Source: Antennarius striatus
Lineage: Eukaryota > Chordata > Actinopteri > Lophiiformes > Antennariidae
NCBI RefSeq assembly: GCF_040054535.1
Contig: NC_090794.1
Location: 7,743,501-7,807,500, forward strand
Reading direction: 5' to 3'
DNA length: 64,000 nt
Each line of letters begins with the position of its first letter. The stretch's first letter is position 1. Below are positions 1-30,300 of this stretch, in pieces. Position numbers and translations under genes: made by a program. The notes beneath the pieces are model-generated. The model did no database searches. It had not been told where the DNA came from and was given only the letters and a program-made list of their open reading frames with translations.

Positions 1-2479
1 TCCTTTCCTCCCCCGAAGAGTATGGGAGGCCTTTTTCAAGGAACCCGTAGCCTCAGCGTTGACAAAACACCCTTTCTGTTTATGGATTGGTTGGCTGGCC
101 GTGTTTAGTTTTGCCTCATTGGTTGGTTGGCATGCGGCGCAGCGGCACGGGCCTGCGTGTGCTGTCGTATCTGGAAGGGATAATCTTCTGTTTTGTGGCA
201 CACTTGACCTACGGGTGACTGTTTGTGTTGGTATGGTTTATAAGTTCTTTATAAACTGTACATTTATTTTGTATAATGCCGGTGTTTAGTGCAACAGATA
301 TCTTAAAGCTTCTGGAAAATTGGCCTTTTGAAAAAATTGCCCTGAGCCACTGCCACCTTTTTGGGGGAGCAGTGGCTCAATGGTAGAGTGGACGCCTTAT
401 GATCAGACGTTTGCAACATCAGCAGTTCAATTCCCGCTCCTGCCAGCCATCCTTGGAGTGTGAGCTGACAGTGGGAGGTGTCAGCTCACCTCTCAGTCAT
501 TCCTGAGGTGCCCTTGTGCAACATTGTATTTTATGCATGGTCTGATACATACAGTATATGCATGTAAAGAGTGTAAAGATAATTTCCCAGTTGGGGATAA
601 ATAAACTTCACTTTCTTCTTCTTTCTTCTAGCCTAAATGCAAGCAATAGTGAATGTTTCCAAAATATGGAATTCAAAATGAAGTAAACAAGCAAGACATT
701 ATTTAAAAAAAGACAATATTAAATGTGAAATGGCGCAATAATTCATCACCTAACTCCACAAAATGTTCATATGTCTCTTTATCTTGTATTTTATCTCATT
801 AAAGGAAGTAGCTGCTGTAAGCTATCATTAGCTGCTATACAATGTTTTAGTCCAATTCTACTATAAAAAATTTCATTAGCTAAATGGTAGCACTAGCATT
901 CTGACATGGACACAGTGATATAATGAACATATCTACAGGGAACTTATGCACCATTAGATTAGCGTGTTACCAGGCTCTACTTTGCAAGCTTTCACTTAAA
1001 ATATGTTTTACGAGATTTATGGGTACCTGTATATCATTTTTACATCTGGAAGTTGTAGGCTGTTTACTTTAAAAAAAATAAAAAATTATGTGTTTGTTTA
1101 TAAGAATCATCATCAATGAATTTAAGCAAAATTACATTTTGATTACATTTTAAGGTGGATTCCAGGAAATGGATTCTGGATCACTTTTTCATTTCCCTAA
1201 CAGGGCCTTTAAAAAAAATTTTTTCCACTAATAACGGAATCAACCTGGCATGGAAAACTGATGTTGTTCCACAATTATGTGCCATCGGAATAAGATCCAG
1301 ATCTTAATCCTTATCTGGATTATTGCAGGTCAGATGTTTATTGGGTTGCAGTACATCTAAAGAGGCATACTGCACTTCCCCCAATATGCATTTGAGATAG
1401 TGCCGATTCAGTCAGATGGACTCATGAATCTAGGGTATCTATGTAGATAGTAAATTAATCCATTTCAGTCACTATGGAAATGATATCAAAGGATAACTCT
1501 GAAAGTAAACATGGTTCCAAATGCTATGTTGCCTGGATCTAATGAAATAACTGGTATAACCTTATTTGGCAAGAGGCAGATTTGATTAAACTTTCCTCTC
1601 TGCTTATATAAAATGGAATAGAAATATTGTGTATGCATGTTTTTCTGCAAAATAAAACCCTATGGCTGCAGCAGAGATGGTGGTTCCCAGTAACTGAACT
1701 TAAGTTTATCTGATTAATGGCATCTAAATTGAACCAGTTCTGCAGTGGTTAATGTGTATAAGGGAATGTGGGGAATGTTGTTTTTCTTCATGAATCCCAT
1801 GTATGGCTAAGTATAGATATGATTAAGAGAAGTGCTCTCTTCCTGCAGTAGGTGGGTGAAAGACTGTCTCAGTCTCTGCTGCTTTGGAAACATGGTCAAA
1901 CTACAGTCCAAATATAGTAAAACAATGCAGCTCTTTCATGACTTTTAGACATTTAGGTAGCATGGTGTCAGGAGCGGCAGATCTTCCTGCCTCGTCCTTT
2001 TGGATAAGTGCACACAGCAGTAGTGTTGTGTCCTGGTTTGCCTTACTAGGACAAGCCAACATGGAGTCATTGGCAGAAGCAGGAGGGTTTATTCAAACTC
2101 CCACTTGCCTTTTCAAAACCCCCCAACATCCCAGTTACAGAATGTTCCTGTTGCCTAGCAACCCGGCCGGGTCTTAAGAGAGAGGAGAGGCGTCATAGAT
2201 GTGTATGAATATCCACGGCTGAGCGCGAGAGCAAACACTCTCCTCTGCCTCTCCCTCCCCTGTGAACAGCTCACTCTCTCCACAACCTCACCGCCATGTA
2301 ATGGAGCACAGCACTGCACACCGACAGTCCCGCCTCTGCTGAACAATTACACTGCACATGAACACAACGATTCATTTATTAGTGACACATTAGTCTATTT
2401 GCTAAACATACAGGTTTGTTAAATTGTCTTCATAGATCATTTTCACAATCAAGCATAAGAAAGGTGACATAAGACGTAA
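1..2479. other. 3' flank of calm1, no gene seen
   Basis: Apart from the SINE at 364-632, this is AT-rich single-copy-looking sequence. Open stretches are short, lack family resemblance and lack splice context. A longer calm1 3' UTR isoform could reach into it. Confidence 0.6.
364..632 (+). mobile_element. tRNA-derived SINE with TTC-rich tail
   Basis: The head resembles a tRNA gene. The A box TGGCTCAATGG lies at 373-383 and a one-mismatch B box AGTTCAATTCC at 424-434. An unrelated body follows, then a 3' end reading GGGGATAAATAAA and a CTTCTTCTTTC tail. It lies in the 3' flank of calm1 in the opposite orientation. The anticodon arm is not convincing, so I read it as a SINE and not a tRNA gene. 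Confidence 0.7.
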
Positions 2480-2494
2480 TAAAGTTCATGGTCT

Positions 2495-2500
2495 TTTATT
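2495..2500 (-). terminator. calm1: distal poly(A) signal candidate of calm1
   Basis: AATAAA on the minus strand, directly preceded on that strand by a T-rich run. Cleavage would be expected 10-30 nt further on, at about 2465-2485. Confidence 0.5.
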
Positions 2501-3388
2501 TGAAAAAAAAAAAAAAAGACTAGCATGTACAACTTGGAATGAATGTAAACTGAACTCAGATAAACAGCTGCAAAGACTGGTGCTCTGACACTCCTAACAG
2601 CATGCGCTGTGAACACAGTGCACCCCTCACTATGCTCGTCTGAGTCGAGAAACAGAAGAACAAAAAGAAAAGTGAAGGCCAGTGATTCTCTCCGTCAAGA
2701 AAAAAAAAAAAAAAAAGGACAGACACTCCATCTCAGCGACAGAAAAGAAAAAGAAAAAAGTAGAAAGCTCACCGTAAGACTCTTTATGTCCCCCCCCTAC
2801 TTTGAAAGGGCAGGACGCACAACTACTAAGATGGCTGTCCAAACAACATAACAAAATCAAAAGAACATGCCAAACATTTGAAAATGTATTTTTGTACATA
2901 TTTTCTTGTTATTTCGCATACAATTACTCCCATTCCACTTGACTTAAACCAGGTATATCCTCTCATCTTAACAGTACAGGGTTCCTGTCCAAATACAAAA
3001 AACTGTACCAAACCAACAATAGGACAGCTTATAGTGGAATCAGCACGCTCTGGTAGCCCGGAGGAAGAATTGGAGAGGGGGTCGGGGTGGGGGCGTGGGG
3101 GTTAGTGCTCCGGTCTCAAGCTGCATGCATGAAGAACAGAAAATAGAGAGAAAGAAGAGATGGCCAGCCCAGACATGTATCACTAGCAAAGGGAACGAGG
3201 AGTTCACCAAATGCTTTTGCTTTAGTCTGAAGGTAGTAGTTATAGGGTTTGTTGTTATTATTTTTACTTGTTAAGTACTGATGCTAAACTGATTTCCGGG
3301 GGGAGGGGACAGGGTCACTAACCATCATTTTCATGCAGATATTTTTGTATTTTTTTTAAATATTTTTCCTGTGTGGACAGAAGGATAT

Positions 3389-3394
3389 TTTATT
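3389..3394 (-). terminator. calm1: proximal poly(A) signal candidate of calm1
   Basis: AATAAA on the minus strand, about 140 nt beyond the calm1 stop codon. It would give a short-UTR isoform. Nothing in the sequence shows that it is used. Confidence 0.35.
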
Positions 3395-3530
3395 TCAACA
3401 TTCAATTATTTTCTATACAGAAACGGTATGAATAAATGAACATTTTTTTCCAAGAGGTAAGTAAAACATTTTGATTTTTTTTTTCTTTCTTTTTTTCTTC
3501 TAAGAGGGGACAGGACGGGGCGGGCAAGCT

Positions 3531-14148
<10,618 letters not shown>

Positions 14149-15240
14149 GTCGGATGGGTTGTATGCTTGTTGGTCAGTGGAGGCAGACTTGGAGTGTGGT
14201 CGTTCCTTAGATGGAGTTCCACTTGCGGGATAGGAGTGAGTATATTGGCTGTGGTCAGAATGGGGGTTGCCTGTGTATCCTTCCGCCACGCTAGCACTGA
14301 TCACTCACTTCCTTATTTCAATTCAGGGCTGCTGCAGCGGCACAGGCCTCCAGCAGAAGACATGCCAATCAGGGGTAAAACACCTGCAGTGCATGGAGGG
14401 CATACTAACAAATATTAAACTGGTGAATCAGTTGATATTTTGTTTATTAGTACTAAATTTCACCTCAAATAACATTTCTAAATGGATACAAAACTTTATA
14501 TGTTATTATTGTCCTCATTTTGGTGGGACTTTGGCCTCGGTCACATGAAGTGGTGTTAAAGTCATGTGAGGATAAAATCCAGGAAAGAAGGCTGCAAAGC
14601 TTTTACTTTTAATCACCTGTTGGAGGTCATATGTCACACAATTGCTGAAAGTGGATTCATGTTTGTGTACCAGATACATGAAAATAAGAATGCATTTGTT
14701 TGGTGCAGCCCACAGACTTAAACCATTACAAGTCATTATAAAATTGTTAAGGAACTGGCAAGTGTTGTTTCTACCAATGGCAAAGAATTCAACATCAAAC
14801 CTTATTGCAGGAGAATTAATATCACAGTAATAAAAAAACAGAATTCAAAGACAAATGCTTGAGCTTGATTTACATTTACGCCTAACAATTCTAAACTAAG
14901 CAGCTAAGATATAATCTCCTTATTTTGTAAATTTTCCCGCTATTTAGTGTAATTTTGAACTCCATAAATACAATCTTGGAAAAATTGCAGACTGTCACTT
15001 TAAATGGAAAAAAATAATTGTGAAACCCATTTTAAATGATAGTAAAATGTACACATTAATATAAAATAACCAGTAAATAAGGATAAACCTTATCATCTGG
15101 CTTGTCATGATTCTAGAAAGAGAGTTACGTTCTTCCAACACACGGCACTAGTTTACTGCTGCGGAAGGATACTTGTATTTTAGGAAGCAGTCCAGTTGAC
15201 GCTGGAGAATTTGCTGTACCGTTGTGTGAGGGCGTTTCTG

Positions 15241-15532
15241 ATTGGTCGCTGCAGACCCGCAATATTATACTCCATCTGTCGGCCGCATCGATTGGCTACA
15301 CGGGACCTGCATTGCACCAGGCAGTGGCACTTGATGGGAATATAATAAATATAAATACAGGAAACGTATAAACCGACGCTCGATTTAGCGCCTTCTTACT
15401 TCTACTTTATTATGGAGCATATTATATTCTGATTTGTTTGGTCGAAACGGAACGAAAATGCGACAGGTTTCCATTGGTACGGGGGAAAGGTTTGATAGGC
15501 TCGACTTAGGAAGTGTGCAGACTTACTATTGG
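15241..15532 (-). promoter_or_regulatory. four CCAAT boxes upstream of calm1
   Basis: CCAAT on the minus strand occurs at 15241-15245, 15291-15295, 15473-15477 and 15528-15532, in two pairs about 50 bp apart. NF-Y sites are often clustered like this in proximal promoters. The cluster lies 1.1-1.4 kb upstream of the proposed calm1 ATG. It may mark an upstream start site or an unannotated transcript. Confidence 0.35.
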
Positions 15533-17048
15533 CTACTACAAAGTCTAGCAGGCCTATATGAAATTAACAATGAAGCATGTCAGGGCTGTTAGCAAAGCCG
15601 TACACATCTGACGTGGTTGGATGTCAACGGGTCTTTGTGCCATTTAGCTAATCTCAATACCTCTTATCCACCTCCAGGATACAACACGCTAACCCTAAGG
15701 TGGAATGACGACGCAGAAAATTGGTGAAGGTAGTGAACTGTGTTGTCATGATCCACTCACAGGAGCACCAGCCGATCTGTTGGAGGGCATGAAGTGTTCC
15801 TTATAGAAGCGCCACCCAGTGGACAAACTGTAGAAGTGACCCAAGAGGGGGAAGACGGCTTACACTGGATATAAACAGGCATTGTATTACTGTATATAAA
15901 AGGAATCGGCCTTATATGGTACAACATGTGTAGTATTATGAGCTATGAAAATGTATCTTTATTTGTTGTTTCCAGAGTTGTTCAAAGGATATGATAGGGA
16001 GTCATAGGGTATTTTAAATACATAGGATGCAAAAGGTTTGCTTGCATCTCTATCCTGAATGCAGACAATTGAAAATGTAAGATAGCCCAAAAACAAGGCA
16101 TTTAGGAGAGTAGATCTTTATGCAAAGCACTAAACTGCTATACACTGGTAAATCAATCATGATCCTTTCACTTAGTGGTCACTTGATATGCTGGAGAACT
16201 GAGTTGAACACATCTTGTTACTTTCATGCTTCCTTTTTGTGAGCATCATGGTAATGATATGTGGTGCTTTTTTGTCCATCCCTTTGTACTGAAGCTAAGA
16301 TATCATGCTATACTAATGGGATTACCACTATAGTGTGGCTATAATAAGGCATGTACCTATTCAAATTAATGTATATTAATCTGACTATCCTAATCTACAG
16401 AGGAGCCTTTCTTTGACCATGATGTATCAAAAAAACCATGTATGACATCACTTTAAAATATTTTGTATTTTAGAAATGTAGGTCATATATTAAGATGGTT
16501 CATACTGATTGAAAAAATAATGTATTTTGCTCTTCTAAGTATGTATATTTATCATTCATCACAAATACATGTATTGTTTTATCTGACCTTCAGGTTGACG
16601 AACTTATTGTAGCTAAAAAAAAAAAAAGTCTAAACCCTCGTTCTTAGTCTGCATCCAGAAAGCTTGCTATTCTCTCTTCAGTCCATCACATCTCCTGTTT
16701 TGCCCTAACTGAAGTTGAGCTATTTCATGTGTTAATCTGCTGGAACTAATCAGGACTTCCTCGCTGATTCGGTTCATCGTTTTGCACCGTTTAGCAGGAG
16801 ATGCATCTATTGCGTAAACAGATGCCCATCTTTCTAGGCGTTTTGTGCCTCCCCCAGTCTCCACAACACTCACATGAGCAAAACACATATTTCTTCCCTC
16901 TAGAGTCACATGAATTCATAATGAGGAATATGTCCAGTTTAACCTGTACAGCAAGTGACAGAAGTATGCATTTGATTTTCACCGGATTTACAGAGCCATT
17001 GGAAAAACTGACCAAACCAATTATTAAAAATTAAGTAAACTTAAAATG

Positions 17049-17118
<70 letters not shown>

Positions 17119-17119
17119 A
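17049..17119 (+). repeat. (TATC)n microsatellite
   Basis: About 71 bp of uninterrupted TATC units. Unlike the other TATC runs in this window, it is not preceded by a GGGATTAATAAAG-type element end. Confidence 0.95.
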
Positions 17120-18352
17120 TCTTCTCTTCGCTGGAAGATTTATCTTTTCATAAAATTTTTGCATGGCAGCAATATTTTAATCCACATGTGGTATGTTGAC
17201 AGGATTCCCTGGATGAATACAGGGTATTATTTATAGAAAGACACTTTTATTCATAGGGCTATTATCTTGAGAACAATCTATACACACTGGAAATAAACAA
17301 TAGTTTGGATGTGACATTTCTGAGAATGTCAATACCAAAATCAGGCCTGCTGAAATGCCTAAATTCTGAATTTACCTTGAGCTGACAGGGCAAATGCCTC
17401 ATTAGATGCACGCCCATCTTTCTGGAACCGTCTCAGCCTCTCTGGCCCAACACGTCTCGCTTGATTTAAACACTTTTTTGTCCTGTTTGTTCCATTTGCT
17501 GAATGTGCTGCGATGTACGAACTGCGGTTGAAATGCGTGACTGATTTAATAAGGAGAGTGTTTCCAAGGAGGGGGCTGCAACAGTAGCTTCTTTCTCACT
17601 GGAGCCCAGAGATGGCCCTGTAAAGTGGTTCGATGCCTGCTGCATGGGGCCACTTTCTGCTGAGCACCGAGTTACACATGGCTCCACATCAAAAGGAATT
17701 AAATCAACGCTGCAGAAAAGGGCAGCTTAGCTAGATTTACTTAACCATGCCATAACAACATAAAAGCTGGTTTGAATGCAAGACGACAGAATCAAAGCAG
17801 AGATGACACTCAACCCATGCTATCTATATTACATGTGCAGAAACCAAACTCATTTCACCTTATCTGCATCGCTTAGCAACACTTGGGAGTGACGTAACAC
17901 AGTTCAGTCTAGGTGTTTAATCTAATTCGGTAACACTCAGATTTAATTATGAGCATCTGTGGTGTCTTCAAATGTGTGGGAGTCATATGGAATATTCTAG
18001 TAATTAGTGAATAATTCTGGGGAGGGGAAGCTCCTTCAGGCCTTCATGTCGTATTCCCTTTGAATAAGGTATATGTCATCTTCAGAATATATGTGAGTAA
18101 AACAAAATGAAGAAAATACAATGCTGTAAACTGATTATTCTGTTTGTGATGCCGAGGGTGATGGCAGTGGCTGAACTAACTGAATAATTCACGTCATTAA
18201 CTGTCTCAATATGTTATAGCACAGAAAAAAATTATATACAGAAACTGAATAGAAAGCAGACACAAACAGATGCTGTACAAGAACGATTATATGTGTGCAA
18301 ATTTAAAGCATAAAAACCAACCAACACACTAGTATCTATATTTTTAATTTCA

Positions 18353-18358
18353 TTTATT
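18353..18358 (-). terminator. psmc1: poly(A) signal candidate of psmc1
   Basis: AATAAA on the minus strand, about 165 nt after the psmc1 stop. It implies a 3' UTR of about 190 nt ending near 18335. Confidence 0.55.
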
Positions 18359-18523
18359 GTTTTACACAAAATGGCAACAGGAAGTAGGATATGCCAGACC
18401 TGACATGCACAGAATATATCAAAACTCATTCTGGGGAGACAGACCTACACCTGCCTCCTTGCTTTCACACAGCAATACATAGTAAAGGGGTGAGGATGGG
18501 GGTGGGGGATGAACTGAAGTAAG

Positions 18524-25222
<6,699 letters not shown>

Positions 25223-25241
25223 TTTCTCTGTCGCAATGGTA

Positions 25242-25249
25242 TGACGTCA
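25242..25249. promoter_or_regulatory. psmc1: palindromic CRE beside the psmc1 start
   Basis: A perfect TGACGTCA lies 20 nt upstream of the psmc1 ATG. CREB/ATF-type factors bind this octamer. Related sequences occur close by: TGACGT at 25147-25152 inside intron 1, CGTCA at 25316-25320, and GACGTCA at 25400-25406. They fit a TATA-less housekeeping promoter. Function is inferred from sequence only. Confidence 0.5.
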
Positions 25250-25778
25250 AATTGTACGGCTACTCAAAAGGACAAAAATCTTTAGAAAAGCGAACAGTCA
25301 CTTGTCGCTGAAACACGTCACCCTGCGTTGTATCGAAAACATGTCATAAAATGACCGTAGTAGGTTAGCCTGTTTTAGATGGTTAGTAAGAAATTCAGAG
25401 ACGTCACTGTGACTATAACAAAACCATTTTGATGGAGCATTTCATATATTTATTTTCCATCATTTTTCGTATGCAATATGTCTGAAGGAAAATGGTATAC
25501 TGTAATATTTTGATATTATAATTTAGAAATGTTTTGATGGGAAATTCACTAATCAGAAAGTCAGTATTATTTTCCTAGTTTGACCTACACACCGAATTAT
25601 CGGGAAGATACTGAGCTTCAAATTGGCAATATCCTGACGCCAAGTGATTTCCATCTGTTCTACGAGAATATGTGAAATCCTGCTCATAGGTGTTTTGGAA
25701 AGATTAGTAGGTTAGCAGCTTGCATGGCAGTCTATGCCATATGAATGTTTGTGTATGAATGAATGTGGAAGCATTCAA

Positions 25779-25833
25779 ACACACACACACACACACACAT
25801 TCTCATTGTGCATAATGAATATATATATATATA

Positions 25834-25918
<85 letters not shown>

Positions 25919-26083
25919 CACCTTGCAATCTGAATCTAATTAGGTTTGGGTCGTATGGATTTTTTAAATGGCTTGCTGTTCTCCACTTCACTGGTGCCCT
26001 AAATGCACACAACATTTACAATATATATATATATAAAATATATTTTAAAAAAATAGAGAAAAAAAATATATATATATATATCT
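25779..26083 (+). repeat. compound microsatellite cluster: CA, AT and GA
   Basis: (CA)n at 25779-25798 is followed by (AT)n with a GTGTGT interruption at about 25819-25878. A (GA)n run follows at about 25885-25916, and further AT runs at about 26021-26032 and 26067-26082. Confidence 0.9.
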
Positions 26084-27084
26084 CACCCACCTTAATGGTG
26101 TCATTAAGGCAATTAAGTTGATTTCTGGGGAGAGACATGTTCATGCATGTCCCAAAACAGTGACTGATAGCCACTGGCCTCATCTGAACTCAGTTTCAGT
26201 ATCGGCATGCTTAATGCCTAATGTTAAAGCTTTAAGGGTCCAATAACCTTTTTCATGTATTGTATATTTTATATGCTATGTATAAAACACTTTTATTATC
26301 TTGTTTCATTTTGTATGTTTCTCATGTTTTTAGTCAGCTTCCAAATTTTCACACCTCCAACGACTAAAATAAAATTGTGGCCATCTCTACAGCACAGTAA
26401 CCTAGACTAAATCTTAAAATCCTGCATGATCGGTCCATTAGCATAGGTATCTTTCAAATTTTCTCTGACTCAGTGATTATGTCAGCAAATGTCTCTAAAA
26501 AAGCACTTTAATATTTTAACACCTTTGTATGTCTGTATCTGTCTTTGGGTTTGTGGGCTTACATACATACACAAAAAGATAGAAACAGACTGTTCTGAGC
26601 TGTGTAGGCGCAGTATCGCTGGCATGTTCTCTGATACTCTATTAGGCAATTCTTATTTTTGCATTGTGCATTTGAATGTGCATGGGCCAACAGCAATGGC
26701 AGACCAACATGCCCGCAGTTTGTCTGAGGTGAGATTGTCTCTACAGCAAAGAGTGGAGGCTAGATTTATGTGATTTTTATCAGTGTAATTATTCTTTATG
26801 CAAATGAAGTCGATGAATAGGCATGCTGAATATCCCATGTACGTAGTTTATATATCTAAAGTATAAACACACTTTTTTATTCAAGTCTATAGGAGCTTAC
26901 ACATGTTGTTGGTTGAGATCTGTCCACTGATGTGAAATTTACATTATGTCGGCAAAAAGAAGAAGAGGCAAAAAATGCATGGATAACTGGAGTTTGTGGT
27001 GCTAATGTACACCTAACCTCGGACAGCATCCACAAAGAGGTTTGTGAACACTCCAATTCTTCAATTTTAAGTGACTTTTATTCA

Positions 27085-27385
27085 TGGTTGTGGCACAGTG
27101 GCATAGTGGTTAGCACTGTTGCCTCACAGCAAGAAGGTCATGGGTTCAAACACCAGCATTTCCAACATGTCCTTTCTGTGTAGTATGCGTGTTCTCTCCA
27201 TGTCTGAATGGGTTTCCCTGGGTACTATGGTTTCCCCCCAATATCATGAAAAAAATGTGTTTAAGGACCTTCAGGTCACATTGGCCCACAGTGGCAAGCG
27301 TTCCCAGGGTGCAGCGGCCTGACCAACTCTCCATCTGACCTCGTTATTTCGTTGTACGATTGAATAATGACCAATAAAGTTCTAT
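27085..27385 (+). mobile_element. tRNA-headed dispersed repeat
   Basis: Begins with GTGGCACAGTGGCATAGTGG and CTGTTGCCTCACAG, the start of a very common teleost repeat. A B-box-like GGTTCAAACAC lies at 27143-27153. It ends in CGTTGTACG and AATAAAG. The same head occurs in reverse at 39.58-39.86 kb and 57.80-58.16 kb. Confidence 0.65.
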
Positions 27386-30300
27386 CTTTTGTTAAAATGT
27401 TTCACCTTTCATATAAGTTTACCAAAACTGTTAACAACCTCAGGAAATTTTAAATACATGAAACCACCAACCAGTCTTTTTAAAAAAAATCCATCTTCAA
27501 AATCTGAAGTGAAGTAAAGTTGACTCAGAGTCAACCTACAGGAGGTCATCCATGAAGAGCTTTATGTTTGTCTTAATAAATTTTAGCAATGTGCATTCAA
27601 GGCACTTGGTTTCTTGCTGTTAGTGAGGCAAACATACTGATGAAACTTATCAATGTACACCCTGTTTATGTCCTTTGGTTTTGGCAAGGTTCTAAATGTT
27701 ACCAAGATTTTTTAAAAGTTTTCAATCCATATTGAAGATTTGCAAAAATATCAATAACATTCTTAATTCCGCTTTCATACAAATATACTACAATTTATTT
27801 CAGTACTGTGCCATCTGATCTCACCTCCAGGTTCTCAGTTCGTGCTATGTTTTTTATTTTAACATATGACTCACCGATATGCAAATCCTACAACGATTGG
27901 AAAGCATCCTAAAAATAATGGCAAGCTTGCACAAAAAAAAATTATAAAGGCATTCCTCATATTCTTTCTTGCCAGGTTCAAGGCAAAAACTAAAAACACT
28001 TCTAAAACCAGCACTTCAATGATTTCAAATGTTTATCTGGTGAATTCCTCTTTCATGTTTATTTCCAAAAAGAATGAAGTTGTTTGTTATATATCCCTAA
28101 ATAAAAGGTAATATGATATCCAATAGTCAGTCTCCAACTTGGCTGCTTGCAGGTTCTACTAAAGTCAAAGCATGTCATGGGCAATTTTGTTTCTGTCCCT
28201 CCATCTTTGGTCATTTTTGTAATACTGCACCATACTGTTAAGTATGACAAGATTTGAGTAGAAAAAACAACTAATCCCCTCACTGCTGCGTTGAAATCAA
28301 ATAATAAACCCTGAACCAGCTTTCCACCACATTTAGGCCTGAACAATATCTGGGTATGAAAACATCAGTGTTAACGCCGGGATAATGTGCTGCAAACCAC
28401 AGAGACAAAAGCAGTCTCACATAATAGGTTTCATTTCAGGCTCAGAACACCATCCGGCCAGCTGCAGATAGGTCTGTTTGGGTTCCAATGAGGTTCCTTT
28501 GGCACGGTTTACTTCTGTTTGTAAGGATAATGAATGAATCCAATGCCAACGAAGGAGGCTATTGAAAAGAGTGTATTAAGTCTATGAGTTGTGGGTGTAT
28601 GAGAGTGTCATTGACATTCTAATTGTCAAATTGTGGATTCTGCATTGAAGGTAAGCATCCTTGCATGGAATGGGCTTCTCCTTTTATTCAACAACTTCTG
28701 TTAGACACAAAATAAAGAGATATCCATTTCATTAAAGCTATTTTGTCCTAATTTAGATCCTCTACAGGCACAGATACAGGAGAGTGGATGTGGGTAGTGA
28801 GAACAATGAAGAACCGCTGATGAGTGGAAACTGTAGATCGCTATGAAGCAGCATGTAGAGCATCAGGTCATTAAGGCTTGCATTAGAGGGCACTATGTAT
28901 GCTTTTCTTATTACCATGGAAACTGAAATCATCACAGACAGCATTCCAGTACATTGTAGTGTGTGGTCCAGGTGCGGAACAAAAAATAATGCATAATGCA
29001 GGTTACCCTGTATGAGATGTAAATAAGCTGAAAGGGTTTAATTATGAACTGCAGCAGCTGAAATACACTTGTTTGACAAAGAAAAAGACATATCACACAG
29101 CCTTCTCATAAATTAATGTCTTAAAAAGAGGCCTAGTGAAGCCATTGAGAGACTTAAATACACAACTTAAGAAATCTCTTAACATCAAGCATCACCCTTT
29201 GCAAAAGTACAGTCACAATTTATCAAAAACATATTCAGTCGGAATGTCCACGGTTTCCAACTCTTAGCCCTTCAAGTGTAATTTAATAATTCACATCATA
29301 GTATTTTAGATGAAATTGCTATACGCAATGATGGATCAGGATTTTGGATTGATATCAAATCGCAAACTCCAATAAACGCATAGAGCTAGCTCTACTCAAC
29401 TTGGGTATCCTACTCAGCGCAATTTATTTCATTCAAACAATAAATCTACTGTTGTGACTGTAACTTCATGTTTACTGCAGCCCTCTTATTTAAGATGTTT
29501 CTGTGTTACACTGTTGATGAGAGGATCACAAGATAAGTTGTGTTGAAGAGCACACTGTTAGGATCCTGTTTTGTTACGTGCTTATTTTCTGTTTCACCTA
29601 CATTTTCTGTCTTTCCTGTAAGTGTTGTGCATTTATGTGACAAGGAAGCTTGGCGCATTCCCTGGCTGGAATATGACAAGACAGCCAGACAATTCCATCA
29701 TGTTCGGTTACCTGGTCAGCTGGTTATGTCTCTGCTTGTCTGATCTTTTTTGTTTTGTGGGTTTACCTCCTGTTACCTCATTTTCCTGGCTAGTTTTTGT
29801 CTGAGCAAAAAAAACAAAAAACAAAAACAAAACAATGCTGATTTTTTCCTTTTTTAGACCGTCAGTTTCTCCTTCTTGGGGTCCAAGGGTTTTTGCCGGC
29901 TGTCTATTTGTAAAACACACAACCTCATTTTTGCATGGCAACCATCTTTCCTGAGGAATTACTATCTGCAAAACAAAATGACCAGCAGAAAAGTACCAGA
30001 TACTAGGGCCAGTTGAGTCCAGCAGAGCTGGGTCTAGGCAGTGGAAATGTCGTCATTCATATCAACCCCCTTAAATGGGCCAGATTCTTTTCATCAAGAT
30101 CCATGCATTATTCCCTGAAAAACTAGATTATGTTAATAAATTATATGATTTCATGTGATCTATTCTGACCCCACCCTTTTTTATGGAAATCCATGCTCTG
30201 TATTCAACTGATTAGCAAATGGCATGACCTACTTAGTAGGGTTAATAAGAGTACATCTCTAGGTTTACTACTCAGATGTGACTGGTTTGGAATGTAACAT

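Larger units (their letters stand above)
2480..3530 (-). other. calm1: calm1 3' UTR (about 1 kb, inferred)
   Basis: The sequence after the calm1 stop is AT-rich and free of recognised repeats apart from homopolymer runs. Two AATAAA hexamers lie on the minus strand, at 3389-3394 (about 140 nt after the stop) and 2495-2500 (about 1 kb after it). Mammalian CALM1 uses alternative poly(A) sites, so both could be used. The 3' end shown here is an inference from the distal hexamer. Confidence 0.6.
14149..18334. other. spacer between calm1 and psmc1
   Basis: About 4 kb of mostly AT-rich DNA with the CCAAT cluster near 15.4 kb and a (TATC)n repeat at 17.05 kb. No coding sequence of NRDE2, which occupies this position in human, was seen on either strand. 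Confidence 0.6.

Noticed and set aside
364..436. A possible functional tRNA gene
   Set aside because: A and B boxes are present, but the cloverleaf is poor and a retroelement body and tail follow, so it is a SINE head.
17049..17119. CRISPR-like or other spaced-repeat array at the TATC, TA or AC runs
   Set aside because: Units are 2-4 bp without spacers, and the genome is a vertebrate's. They are microsatellites.
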